Source: Candidatus Riflebacteria bacterium HGW-Riflebacteria-2 (GTDB lineage: Bacteria > Muiribacteriota > Ozemobacteria > Ozemobacterales > Ozemobacteraceae). From it: DNA of 64,000 nt. Position 1 is the stretch's first letter, and each line of letters starts with the position of its first letter. The stretch covers positions 1 to 64,000 of the forward strand of contig PGYA01000005.1 in NCBI GenBank assembly GCA_002839435.1, written 5' to 3'. The notes beneath the pieces were generated by a model. That model searched no databases. It had not been told where the DNA came from and was given only the letters and a program-made list of their open reading frames with translations. The translations under genes and the position numbers were made by a program. This document shows, in pieces, positions 17,447 to 25,557 of the stretch.

Positions 17447-17860
17447 CTATTTGAAGTCGATGACAAGACGTTTGCCCAGAGCGGCGGCCGCGCGTTCAAG
17501 TTGCTTTAGCGACGGCGAGTGTCTGGGATTTTCGAGTCGTTGTGCAACCGGCCAGGTTACTCCGAGAGTGCGTGCGAGATCTGCCAGAGTTTTGCCCTGC
17601 CTGTTTGCCCTGATCAAGAGTGCAGCCTGGATCGCCGCTGACGGAGCAACCCGGTATTTATGATTGCCTTTAGATGGTAACGGAATTTCGTCGTTATCTT
17701 CGAGTCGGCATTCGAGCATTGCGCTCAAAACTTCACCGGCGTTGTAAATGCACTCTTCAATAGACGAGCCGCAGGTTATAGCCTCTTCGATATCGATAAA
17801 TTTTACAAAGTAGCTGCCATCTTCCGATTTTTTGATGTTGAAAGGGTATTCAAAACTCAT
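17447..17860 (-). CDS. hicB: HicB-family antitoxin with C-terminal HTH
   Basis: The 137-residue protein has the partial RNase H-like HicB fold (about 1-65: YFVKFIDIEEAITCGSSIEE, YNAGEVLSAMLE). An Xre-type HTH follows at about 85-135 (TLADLARTLGVTWPVAQRLE, SPSLKQLERAAAALGKRL). HicB neutralises the HicA mRNA interferase and usually represses the operon through its DNA-binding domain. Its ATG overlaps the hicA stop (ATGA), the standard hicA-hicB order. A second, broken copy of its last codons is present at 18333-18389. Confidence 0.93.
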   Translation of the reverse strand: MSFEYPFNIKKSEDGSYFVKFIDIEEAITCGSSIEECIYNAGEVLSAMLECRLEDNDEIPLPSKGNHKYRVAPSAAIQAALLIRANRQGKTLADLARTLGVTWPVAQRLENPRHSPSLKQLERAAAALGKRLVIDFK

Positions 17861-18054
17861 AACAGCTTTACTCCCGTCTGTTTTTCCAGATCTTTGACGA
17901 AATCCGGGTTCATGTCCTTGTTTCCGTGTATTGGTACCGGCACTGCACGAAAACCGGGTTTAGTCATTATATGGTGGCTGCCGCGAATACGTTTAAGCGA
18001 CCAACCATCAGCTTCAAGCAACTTAATAATTTCTTTGGGTCTCACATTTATCAT
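17857..18054 (-). CDS. hicA: HicA-family mRNA interferase toxin
   Basis: The 65-residue protein has the HicA double-stranded RNA-binding-like fold: PKEIIKLLEADGWSLKRI, the catalytic-histidine motif GSHH, then VPIHGNKDMNPDFVKDLEKQ. It would cleave mRNA when free of HicB. The ATG at 18054 lies inside a strong -10 hexamer. If that promoter is the true one, translation more likely starts at the in-frame GTG (18045) as MRPKEIIKLL, close to typical HicA N-termini, on a nearly leaderless transcript. An upstream TTG at 18081 coincides with the -35 box and is rejected. Confidence 0.9.
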   Translation of the reverse strand: MINVRPKEIIKLLEADGWSLKRIRGSHHIMTKPGFRAVPVPIHGNKDMNPDFVKDLEKQTGVKLL

Positions 18055-18081
18055 TATATTACAAAATTGTAATATCGTCAA
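18053..18081 (-). promoter_or_regulatory. hicA promoter with embedded palindromic operator
   Basis: On the minus strand TTGACG (18081-18076) is followed by 17 bases and a perfect TATAAT (18058-18053). The spacer contains a 9-bp inverted repeat, atattacaa/ttgtaatat (18056-18075, 2-base centre), running into the -10. This is the expected position for HicB autorepression. The rest of the gap up to 18332 holds no feature I can support. Confidence 0.78.
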
Positions 18082-18332
18082 GTCTGATAAGCGCGACTGG
18101 GCTGTATATGGCTTTAGCGCGGGTGTTATCTGAAGCTGTTTTATCGAAAAGCAGGGTCACACAATGCCAACACTGGACTGGATAGGGAAAAAAGCCGTAG
18201 TCAATCATCATCGCCAGGTGCCTTTCCATCTTTTTAAAAAACGCGAAGATCTTTCCTGCGGCGACCCAGACAGTGGTAATTTTCTTCAATTTACGATCCG
18301 GCTAATAGCCTTTGAGACTCTTGCATAATCAC

Positions 18333-18389
18333 TTCTTCAGCCTATTTGAAGTCGATGACAAGACGTTTGTCCGGAGCTGCAGCCGTGCG
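18333..18389 (-). pseudogene. Decayed duplicate of the hicB 3' end
   Basis: The first 37 bases are identical to 17438-17474, covering the hicB stop codon, its last residues (RLVIDFK) and 9 bases beyond. The next 20 bases match 17475-17494 imperfectly, and then similarity stops. No start or upstream HicB sequence accompanies it. The two copies flank hicA in direct orientation, 895 bases apart. Confidence 0.8.
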
Positions 18390-18418
18390 TGATGGTTTTC
18401 TGGCGTTATCTCTTGTTT

Positions 18419-18498
18419 TTATGCTGCTTTTGCCCAGGGTTTGATTTTTTCGAGGGCTTCGGCAATCTGCTCATTTTCGACATTCGCAGCCTGTGAGG
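18419..18498 (-). pseudogene. Out-of-frame C-terminal extension of the sensor-like gene
   Basis: Just past the TAA of the 18499-19176 gene, another minus frame is open and reads QPLTSQAANVENEQIAEALE then KIKPWAKAA to a TAA at 18419-18421. Its composition is that of a helical signalling segment and fits as a continuation of the HAMP-like end. A single one-base indel would join the two. It may be a real frameshift mutation or a sequencing/assembly error. Confidence 0.5.
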
Positions 18499-19176
18499 TT
18501 AGCGGTTGTTGCTGAAATCATGGGTAGTGCGGTCGAGCAGGCTATTGATGCTGCCGAATATACTTCGGATGTCGGTGGGAAGATTCGCGGCGGCGCATCG
18601 GCGGCGGGTTTCGCCGGTCTGGTGTTCGAGCAGAACTGTTTTGATTTCTTCGAGAGGCTTGAGCAGCTTACTGTTGAGTTGCTGAATGAATAGAATTCCC
18701 GCAATAAAGACGAAGACGGCCATGAAGACTATGCCCCAGGCGCCGCCGCGGCCGAGCTGTTGAGCCTTTTTGTCGGCGTTGGCCATGGCGTCGCGATTGA
18801 TTTTTGACAGGGTAAGAATGGCGGCTGTCGTTGTTTCGAGTGCCTGTTTGCTGCCGGCCAGTGCGCCTTCGTAATGTGAAGAAATGGTATCGAGCGCGGC
18901 CGGTTCTTCGCCCTCAGTGACGTTGTGTTTCGCACGTTCAAGTGCTTTTTTGAAATTCTGGCTGTGCGCGAGTTTTTTGTCGCCCTTGTCGTGTGCCGCC
19001 TTAACCAAAGCGGTCAGCATTTCTTCGCAGGCCTGGAGCGAGCGCTCGTTGTTGCTGATAATCTCGGCAATAGCTGGGGTCATGCGCGTAAACACACCAA
19101 TTGCACCGAAGGCCATGAGCAGATTTATCGTGACGATCAGCCAGGCGCCGAGGCTGAATGCTTGTGCCAGTCGCAT
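18499..19176 (-). CDS. Membrane sensor-like protein with HAMP-type segment, probably frameshifted
   Basis: The 225-residue product has an N-terminal membrane helix (about 8-30: GAWLIVTINLLMAFGAIGVF), a helical periplasmic domain (about 35-140) like the four-helix-bundle sensor of chemoreceptors, and a second helix (about 148-168: GIVFMAVFVFIAGILFIQQL). A short HAMP-like tail follows (KLLKPLEEIKTVLLEHQ). No kinase or methyl-accepting domain is present. The reading continues in another frame beyond the stop. It starts one base after the trkA stop, with aaggga ahead, so it is co-transcribed with potassium uptake genes. Confidence 0.75.
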   Translation of the reverse strand: MRLAQAFSLGAWLIVTINLLMAFGAIGVFTRMTPAIAEIISNNERSLQACEEMLTALVKAAHDKGDKKLAHSQNFKKALERAKHNVTEGEEPAALDTISSHYEGALAGSKQALETTTAAILTLSKINRDAMANADKKAQQLGRGGAWGIVFMAVFVFIAGILFIQQLNSKLLKPLEEIKTVLLEHQTGETRRRCAAANLPTDIRSIFGSINSLLDRTTHDFSNNR

Positions 19177-19177
19177 G

Positions 19178-19837
19178 TTATTTCCCTTCCATCAGTTTCT
19201 TGATTGCTTCTTCTTTGGAAACCAGCACTAGATTGTCGTTTTCCTGCAACGGCTCATCAGGTATTGGCTGAAAAACAGTGCTGGGCATACCTCTTCTGAC
19301 GGCAACGACCATTATGCCGTATTTTTTTGGCAAAGCCAATTCTATGAGGGTTTTGCCGATCATTTTGTCTTTAACTGTGATCTCTGAAAGATGCAGCCCG
19401 TCGCCAAGCGGCATATCGGCAATCAGTTGCCGGTAAATCAGGCGGTTGGCGAAACGTTTTCCGAACTCCTGCTCGGGATTAACTATCTGATGTGCGCCAA
19501 CCAGTTGCAGAATGCGCTGGTGCATGGGATTGTTGGCGCGGGCGACCACACATGGCGAACCCATCTGGCGCAGCAGGGCGGTGCAGATGATAGAGGCTTC
19601 TTTGGAATCGTCGCCGATGGCACAGACGGTTGCATCTCTTTTGCCAGGTTCGAGCCGGGCGAGTTCGGTCTCATCGGTGGCATCCAGCACCAGAGCTTCG
19701 GTTACGAATCCGGAAGCTTCTTCGACGAGGTTCTTTCTGATGTCGGCGGCGATAACTTCGGCGCCTTTGCTGGTCAGAGTTGCAGCCAGCGACATGCCGA
19801 ACTGTCCGAGACCTATTATGAGTATCTGTTGAGCCAT
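19178..19837 (-). CDS. trkA: TrkA/KtrA-type RCK regulatory subunit of K+ uptake
   Basis: The 219-residue protein has an N-terminal RCK/TrkA-N Rossmann domain (GLGQFGMSLAATLTSKGAEV, then D33, VLDATDE, ARANNPMHQRIL) and a C-terminal TrkA-C domain (about 135-215: KMIGKTLIELALPKKYGIMV). It binds nucleotides on the cytoplasmic face and gates the TrkH/KtrB pore. The single-RCK length is that of KtrA. gagga precedes the ATG. It lies 10 bases after trkH and 1 base before the sensor-like gene. Confidence 0.95.
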   Translation of the reverse strand: MAQQILIIGLGQFGMSLAATLTSKGAEVIAADIRKNLVEEASGFVTEALVLDATDETELARLEPGKRDATVCAIGDDSKEASIICTALLRQMGSPCVVARANNPMHQRILQLVGAHQIVNPEQEFGKRFANRLIYRQLIADMPLGDGLHLSEITVKDKMIGKTLIELALPKKYGIMVVAVRRGMPSTVFQPIPDEPLQENDNLVLVSKEEAIKKLMEGK

Positions 19838-19847
19838 ATTCTGTTCC

Positions 19848-21851
19848 TCAGGTTAAGTTTATGCGGGCGTCAAGATAATTTGCCGCGTTGGAATGCCGCT
19901 CGCGGCTGAGCAGGGCAAAAAGCGTGACCGGGCCAATGCGGCCGGCGAACATTGCCAGCATGATGATGATCTTGCCGATGCTGTCGAGTTTTGTCGTCGC
20001 GCCAAACGAGAGACCGACAGTGCCGAGCGCCGAGGTTGCTTCGAAGATAAGGTCGCGCGAACTGGCGGTCTGGGTGACTTCTAGCATTAGAACAATCGCC
20101 AGCAGTATACCTATGCCGGCAACCACAGTGGTGATAGCTTTGAAGATGGTTTCGTGCATCACCTTGCGGTTCTGAATAGCGACTTCTTCGTAGCCAAGCA
20201 CGCAGGACCAGAAGGTCGCGATCAAGACCCCGAATGTCGTAGTTTTTATGCCGCCGGCGGTTCCGCCCGGGCTGCCGCCGATAAACATCATGCATAACAT
20301 TATTATAAAGGTCGGGCTTATTACATTTTCGATAGCAACAGAGTTAAACCCGGCGGTGCGCAGGGTAACTGACTGGAACCAGGCATTGTGCAGGCGGTTA
20401 GCGATAGAAAGACCCTTCAGCGAGTTATCCCACTCGAATAACAGATAGAAAAGGCTGCCGGAAAACAGAAGGACTATCGTTGTCAGCAGCGCAAGCCGGG
20501 CTGCTGCCGGCAGTGAGTGGCCCCTGAACCATGCCGGAATCATCATGACAACAGCGGGAGCCAGACCGCCAATGACGATCAGAAAAGCGACGGTGTGTAG
20601 AATCATCGGGTAGTTCTGAAAGCCGATCAGACTGTCGCTCTGCAGGGCAAACCCGGCGTTGCAGAATGCCGAGACCGAAGTGAATACGCCTTTCCAGATG
20701 GCTTCTTCAATGCCAATACCGGCGTTTAAAAAAAGAACGGTCAGGGTGATCGCTCCGAATATTTCAGAGACTGCAGTGAAACCGGCTATCTGTTTGAGAG
20801 ATCCGATCAGGGTAACGTGGTCGGAATTGATAGTGATGTTCAATACCTTTGCCTGTTTGATGCTGATGCGGCGACCCAGCGTGTGCAGAGCCAGCGTGGT
20901 GACGGTCATGATGCCAAGTCCGCCGAGCTGAATCAGCAGCAGAATGAATGCCTGGCCGGCACTTGAAAAATCGTTCGGGGTGTCGAGTACGATCAGACCG
21001 GTCACGCATACCGCGCTTACAGCAGTAAAGGCTGCGTCAATAAGCGAAATCTGACGATCGGCAGCCGCGATTGGCATATATAAAAGAAAAACGCCGAGCA
21101 GGCATAGCATAAGAAAGGTGAACAGGGTTGCGCGCGCCGGGTGATTGATCATGAAATCAAACCAGCTGAAAGAATCAGGCGTGTGAGCTGATTGCGGCAG
21201 AAAAAGCAACAGGGTGGTTCCGATGATCAGGCCGCCAAACCAGGCCAGCCCGTGATTGGCCAGATAAAATGCTGCCATAAGAGTAAGAGTGTTGAGCAGA
21301 ATGCTGAACATCTTGTGGAAATTCGACTGCTGATAAATTGACCATATTATCGATAGAAGCTGTGCCAGAGCCGCTATAGCCAGCAGAGAATAATTGGATA
21401 GAGCCGATGGTGTTCTGATAATGAGAAAACAGGCCAGCGAAATGCCGGTCAAGGTTAGCGCTGCCCATCTTGTCCGCTGCAGGCCAATCTCGACGTCGTC
21501 GTCATTTCGGTTCAGGTTCGAAGCAGTCCGATCCATGCCGCCAAGGTTGTAAATTGCAAAAATATAGACGACAACTGCCATAAGAGCAATAGACGGGTCG
21601 TTAACCATGATCGGCCAGAGTGAAACAATACAGCAGGTTGCGGCCATCCCGGCCAGTATTTTGCCGGGCTCTGGCTTTCTCAAAATACACCAGGCTGCTA
21701 ACAGACAGAACAGAGCCGCTAGCCCGCCCAGGATATTCTGCCAGATAACTTCTGAGCCGCCGGCAAAGATAAAAGGAACAGCTGCCAGCATGAGCAGCAG
21801 CCCTTCGGCTCCAGATTGCTGAGACGTTTGTTTTCTGCTAAAGAACTTCAT
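19848..21851 (-). CDS. trkH: TrkH/KtrB-family K+ transporter with long N-terminal membrane extension
   Basis: The 667-residue protein carries the four MPM pore repeats: AVSAVCVTGLIV, SVSAFCNAGFAL, SVTLRTAGFNSV and SALGTVGLSFGA, each with the central filter glycine. About 210 residues of extra hydrophobic helices precede the first repeat (LLLMLAAVPFIF, GLAALFCLLAAWCIL, LTGISLACFLII), so the protein is longer than typical KtrB (about 450). A gagga-type SD precedes the ATG. It opens the trkH-trkA-sensor operon. An ATG-less open frame runs into its start (ATGA overlap). Confidence 0.93.
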   Translation of the reverse strand: MKFFSRKQTSQQSGAEGLLLMLAAVPFIFAGGSEVIWQNILGGLAALFCLLAAWCILRKPEPGKILAGMAATCCIVSLWPIMVNDPSIALMAVVVYIFAIYNLGGMDRTASNLNRNDDDVEIGLQRTRWAALTLTGISLACFLIIRTPSALSNYSLLAIAALAQLLSIIWSIYQQSNFHKMFSILLNTLTLMAAFYLANHGLAWFGGLIIGTTLLLFLPQSAHTPDSFSWFDFMINHPARATLFTFLMLCLLGVFLLYMPIAAADRQISLIDAAFTAVSAVCVTGLIVLDTPNDFSSAGQAFILLLIQLGGLGIMTVTTLALHTLGRRISIKQAKVLNITINSDHVTLIGSLKQIAGFTAVSEIFGAITLTVLFLNAGIGIEEAIWKGVFTSVSAFCNAGFALQSDSLIGFQNYPMILHTVAFLIVIGGLAPAVVMMIPAWFRGHSLPAAARLALLTTIVLLFSGSLFYLLFEWDNSLKGLSIANRLHNAWFQSVTLRTAGFNSVAIENVISPTFIIMLCMMFIGGSPGGTAGGIKTTTFGVLIATFWSCVLGYEEVAIQNRKVMHETIFKAITTVVAGIGILLAIVLMLEVTQTASSRDLIFEATSALGTVGLSFGATTKLDSIGKIIIMLAMFAGRIGPVTLFALLSRERHSNAANYLDARINLT

Positions 21852-22090
21852 AGGTCGTCCTCGATTTGTGTGCTACACAATACTACTAATTGCGTCCAAT
21901 GTGAAGCAGTCCCGGCATACTTCAGGAATTCTCGTTCTATATTGAAGGATTCGTGTTTTTTGAGAGGTTCCAGCAGGTAGCGCAAGATGGATTCTGCGAC
22001 TTCGCCTAAAGGCTTGTGCAGAATAACGAAATACTTTGTGAATAGGTTCGCAAGCGTGAAAGTCGAGGTTGATTTTGCGGCGGCTTTGAA
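21848..22090 (-). pseudogene. Open frame without a start codon upstream of trkH
   Basis: In the gap between trkH and nfnA a minus frame stays open for 80 codons, from a TAG at 22091-22093 to a TGA overlapping the trkH ATG. It reads plausibly as protein (LHKPLGEVAESILRYLLEP, FLKYAGTASHW) but has no ATG or GTG; the only candidate is a TTG at 21985. I do not recognise it. It may be a truncated gene or chance. I see no promoter or hairpin that I can support here. Confidence 0.3.
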
Positions 22091-22185
22091 CTAAGCTGGT
22101 GCTTGTTGAACTTGCCGGTATTTACAGTCTGCTGCACTGCAGGCTGCTTTCGGGTATGAAATCATTACGATTGTGGTTAACAGGC

Positions 22186-22998
22186 ATGAACAAAATCATT
22201 GAAAAGTACAATCTTTCTGAAAACGTAGCGAAATTCATCATTGAAGCCCCGATGATCGCAAAGTCCCGTAAACCGGGAAACTTTGTCATTCTGCGGGTCG
22301 GCGAAAAAGGTGAGCGTATGCCACTGACTATCGTAGATTCTGATATCGAAAAGGGAACCATAACCCTGATTGTGCAGAATGTCGGCGTCAGCTCAGGCAA
22401 GCTCTGCAAGCTCGAAGCCGGCGATTTCATCACCGACCTGGTCGGCCCGCTCGGCAAAGCCACGCACATTCACAAGGCTGGCACCATTCTGGCGCTCGGT
22501 GGTGGCGTTGGTATCGCTCCTCTTTATCCGATCGTCAAGGCTTTTAAACAGGCTGGCAACCGTGTATTTACCGTGCTGGCTGCGCGCAGCAAAGATCTCA
22601 TAATTCTCGAAAACGAGATGCGCGAATGGTCGGACGAGGTTGTCGTCATGACCGACGACGGTTCGAGTGGCCGCAAAGGCCTGGTTACCGAAGGCGCCGA
22701 AGAATTCATCAAACGCGAAAAAATCGATGAATGCGTGGCTATTGGCCCCGCCATCATGATGAAATTCTGCGCCCTGACGACTAAAAAATACGATATTCCG
22801 ACACAGGTCAGTCTCAATACCATAATGGTCGATGGAACCGGCATGTGTGGCGCCTGCCGGGTAACGGTCAACGGCGAAACGAAATTCACCTGTATCGATG
22901 GCCCCGAGTTCAACGCGCACCAGATCGATTTTGACGAGCTGTTACAACGTCTGCGTGCGTATAAGACAGAAGAAGATCAGGCAAAAAGCAAAAAATAA
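22186..22998 (+). CDS. nfnA: NfnA-type small subunit: FAD/NAD(P)-binding ferredoxin reductase with [2Fe-2S]
   Basis: The 270-residue protein is of the PyrK/sulfide dehydrogenase/NfnA family. An FAD-binding beta barrel covers about 1-95 (GNFVILRVGEKGERMPLTI, LVGPLGKA). The NAD-binding Rossmann part starts with LALGGGVGIAPLYPI (about 103-117). The C-terminal [2Fe-2S] ligands are in GMCGACRVTVNGETKFTCID. With the next gene it forms NADH-dependent reduced ferredoxin:NADP+ oxidoreductase, a cytosolic electron-bifurcating complex of anaerobes. The open frame begins at a GTG at 22099, but the family N-terminus aligns with the ATG at 22186. Confidence 0.9.
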   Translation: MNKIIEKYNLSENVAKFIIEAPMIAKSRKPGNFVILRVGEKGERMPLTIVDSDIEKGTITLIVQNVGVSSGKLCKLEAGDFITDLVGPLGKATHIHKAGTILALGGGVGIAPLYPIVKAFKQAGNRVFTVLAARSKDLIILENEMREWSDEVVVMTDDGSSGRKGLVTEGAEEFIKREKIDECVAIGPAIMMKFCALTTKKYDIPTQVSLNTIMVDGTGMCGACRVTVNGETKFTCIDGPEFNAHQIDFDELLQRLRAYKTEEDQAKSKK

Positions 22999-23012
22999 CG
23001 GAACCATTCATT

Positions 23013-24500
23013 ATGACAGATAATAAAGACAAGCTTACTCAGGAAAGAAATGTTTCGTGGCGGGTTGAACTTCGCAACAGTGTGCCCGCCAAGGACCGAA
23101 CCGCAATTCCCCGCGTCAAAATGACTGAAGTCGAGCCGCAGGACCGCATAAAGTCACAGACTTGTGAGGTTAACTGTGGATTAAGCTCTGAACAGGCTGT
23201 TATCGAAGCGCGCCGTTGTATGGACTGCGTTAACCCGACCTGCATCGAAGGTTGCCCGGTAAGTATCAACATCCCGAAGTTTGTAAAACAGATCGAGGCG
23301 CAGAAGTTTCTCGATGCTGCAGCAACTCTTAAGGAATACAGCGCGTTGCCGGCCGTATGTGGTCGCGTCTGTCCACAGGAAAAACAATGTGAGCTCAGAT
23401 GCTTTTATCTTGAGAAAATGAAGAAAGAACCGGTTGCCATCGGCTATCTCGAGCGTTTTGCCGCTGATTACGAGCGACAGTCAGGCAAGATTCAAATTCC
23501 CAAAGTTGCTGCAGGCAATGGCATCAAAGTGGCGGCCATCGGTTCTGGCCCGTCCTCTCTTTCGTTTGCCGGAGACATGATCAAGCTCGGTTATGAAGTC
23601 ACTGTTTTCGAAGCGCTGCATGAGATTGGCGGCGTGCTGAAATACGGCATTCCAGAGTTTCGTCTGCCCAATTCGGTAGTCGATGTCGAACTCGAGAATC
23701 TCAGGGGCATGGGCGTCAATTTCGAAAAGAACTTCGTCGTTGGCCGCACCGCTTCGTTCGAAGATCTCAAAGAACTCGGCTACAAGGCGTTTTTCGTAGG
23801 CAGTGGCGCCGGTCTGCCGAATTTCATGAATATTCCTGGCGAAAATCTCAATGGCGTCATGTCATCGAATGAGTATCTGACCCGGGTTAACCTGATGTAT
23901 GCCAACCAGAGCGACTCTGACACCCCGGTAATGCTGGGCAAAAGAGTGGCCGTCATCGGGGGCGGCAACACCGCCATGGATGCGGTACGCACTTCAAAGC
24001 GGCTTGGCGCTGAGCGTTCGATCATCATTTACCGCCGTTCTCTTGAAGAAATGCCGGCCCGTCTCGAAGAAATCAAGCACGCCCAGGAAGAGGGTATCGA
24101 GTTCATGAATCTCGCCAGTCCGATAGAATACAAACCAGATGCCAACGGAAGAGTCGCCAAAGCGAGATTGCAGCGTATGCAGCTGGGCGAGCCCGACGCG
24201 TCCGGGCGTCGGCGGCCGGTTCCGATCGATGGTGATATTGTCGAGCTCGATGTCGATCTTGTGATCGTTGCGATCGGGGTTTCACCGAACCCATTGATTC
24301 CGGCATGTCTGCCTGGCCTCAAGATGACGCGTTACGGCACTATCGAGGTTAACGAAGAAACCATGCAGTCATCGGTTCCCGAGATATTTGCCGGTGGCGA
24401 TATCGTCAGGGGTGGCGCGACAGTTATTCTGGCTATGGGTGATGGCCGCCGTGCTGCCGCTTGCATGCATCGTTATCTCCAGGAAAAATACGTAAAATAG
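23013..24500 (+). CDS. nfnB: NfnB/GltA-type large subunit: NADPH-binding FAD and [4Fe-4S] oxidoreductase
   Basis: The 495-residue protein matches the glutamate synthase small-subunit family. N-terminal [4Fe-4S] cysteines appear in CMDCVNPTCIEGCP and CGRVCPQEKQCELRC. An FAD Rossmann motif follows (AAIGSGPSSLSFAGDMIKLG), then an NADPH motif (AVIGGGNTAMDAVRTSKRLG) and the closing FAD signature IFAGGDIVRGGATVILAMG. No glutamate synthase large subunit is nearby. The NfnA partner ends 14 bases upstream, so transhydrogenase function is far more likely than glutamate synthesis. Confidence 0.92.
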   Translation: MTDNKDKLTQERNVSWRVELRNSVPAKDRTAIPRVKMTEVEPQDRIKSQTCEVNCGLSSEQAVIEARRCMDCVNPTCIEGCPVSINIPKFVKQIEAQKFLDAAATLKEYSALPAVCGRVCPQEKQCELRCFYLEKMKKEPVAIGYLERFAADYERQSGKIQIPKVAAGNGIKVAAIGSGPSSLSFAGDMIKLGYEVTVFEALHEIGGVLKYGIPEFRLPNSVVDVELENLRGMGVNFEKNFVVGRTASFEDLKELGYKAFFVGSGAGLPNFMNIPGENLNGVMSSNEYLTRVNLMYANQSDSDTPVMLGKRVAVIGGGNTAMDAVRTSKRLGAERSIIIYRRSLEEMPARLEEIKHAQEEGIEFMNLASPIEYKPDANGRVAKARLQRMQLGEPDASGRRRPVPIDGDIVELDVDLVIVAIGVSPNPLIPACLPGLKMTRYGTIEVNEETMQSSVPEIFAGGDIVRGGATVILAMGDGRRAAACMHRYLQEKYVK

Positions 24501-24514
24501 ACAGGAACAGCACT

Positions 24515-25513
24515 ATGACTAGCCTGAAGACAAAATTTTTCGGTCTTGAACTTGAGAATCCACTGATTGTTGCCAGTTGCAGCCTTACTGCCAGCCCTGA
24601 AAAAGTCAGGGAATTTTCTGAAAATGGTGCGGGCGCCATTGTTCTCAAGTCGGTGTTCGAAGAAGAAATCATCAATGAATACAATCGGGTCGCTCAAACT
24701 AAGACCTCAGCGCATTTTGATGAGTTTCTCGATTATTTCGATTACAAGATTCGCGATCAGGTTCTCTCGAATTATGGCCGGCTGATCGGTGAAGCGCGCA
24801 AAGCGAGTCGGGTGCCGATAGTTGCCAGCATAAACTGCGTTTCATCCGGAGACTGGCTGCAGTTTGCCTCGCAGGTTGAAGACGCTGGCGCTGATGCAAT
24901 CGAGCTCAATCTTTTCGTCATGCCCTGCGACCCTATGAACACTGCCGAAAGGAACCGCAATTTTTATCTCAATGCCGTGCGCGAAGTTACCGGGCGGGTA
25001 AAAGTGCCGGTAACTGTGAAGATAAGCAGCTATTTTTCTGATCTGGCGGCAGTCTGCAACGCCCTTGCCGGCGAAAAAATTAAGGGTCTAACACTGTTTA
25101 ACCGCTTTGCCAACCCTGATATCGACATCGAAAAAGAATCTCTGATCGAGGCTTCGCCATTGAGCGGCGAAGGCGAATACCTGCTGCCGCTGCGCTGGGT
25201 CGGCATTCTAAGCCCGCGCCTCGGTTGCCCGATTGCCGCTTCGACCGGTATTCACAGTGCCGGGCAGGTGATAAAGATGCTGCTGGCCGGCGCGCATGCG
25301 GTGCAGATGGCTTCGCTATTTTATAAACAGGGCGCCTCATGCCTGCCGAAGATGCTGCGCGAGATCGAGCAGTGGATGGAGACGCACGACTACGAAAGCA
25401 TCGGTGACTTCAGAGGCAGGCTGAGTCTTACTCAGTCCGGCAACCCGGCGGTATACGCGCGTGCCCAGTATATGAGCCGTTTCGGTGGTTACTCAGGCAG
25501 CGAACATAAATAG
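24515..25513 (+). CDS. Dihydroorotate dehydrogenase-like flavoprotein
   Basis: The 332-residue protein has the DHOD/PreA TIM-barrel layout: FFGLELENPLIVASCSLT, ADAIELNLF, VKVPVTVKISS, GLTLFNR and the C-terminal phosphate-binding part STGIHSAGQVIKMLLAGAHA. The canonical PyrD motifs are modified (INCVSSGDW near the active site), placing it in the 'dihydroorotate dehydrogenase-like' group of unproved substrate. It starts 14 bases after nfnB (agga ahead; the 18 codons upstream overlap nfnB and are rejected). Co-transcription suggests it takes or gives electrons through the Nfn complex, but it may simply be an unusual pyrimidine enzyme. Confidence 0.85.
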   Translation: MTSLKTKFFGLELENPLIVASCSLTASPEKVREFSENGAGAIVLKSVFEEEIINEYNRVAQTKTSAHFDEFLDYFDYKIRDQVLSNYGRLIGEARKASRVPIVASINCVSSGDWLQFASQVEDAGADAIELNLFVMPCDPMNTAERNRNFYLNAVREVTGRVKVPVTVKISSYFSDLAAVCNALAGEKIKGLTLFNRFANPDIDIEKESLIEASPLSGEGEYLLPLRWVGILSPRLGCPIAASTGIHSAGQVIKMLLAGAHAVQMASLFYKQGASCLPKMLREIEQWMETHDYESIGDFRGRLSLTQSGNPAVYARAQYMSRFGGYSGSEHK

Positions 25514-25557
25514 TGCGGTATTGCAAAACCACAAAGAAGAAGCTATTACCCTGGATA

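Noticed and set aside
18059..18289. A 76-residue minus-strand open frame upstream of hicA
   Set aside because: It depends on a TTG start without an SD, contains the hicA promoter and palindrome, and its sequence is not protein-like in the second half.
17857..19837. A mobile element carrying hicAB
   Set aside because: The direct repeats are hicB sequence itself, with no transposase, integrase or terminal inverted repeats nearby.
19391..19909. A 172-residue plus-strand open frame
   Set aside because: Antisense to trkA and the trkH end, both certain genes.
23013..24500. Glutamate synthase small subunit as the function of nfnB
   Set aside because: No large subunit is present, and the partner immediately upstream is the NfnA-type subunit.
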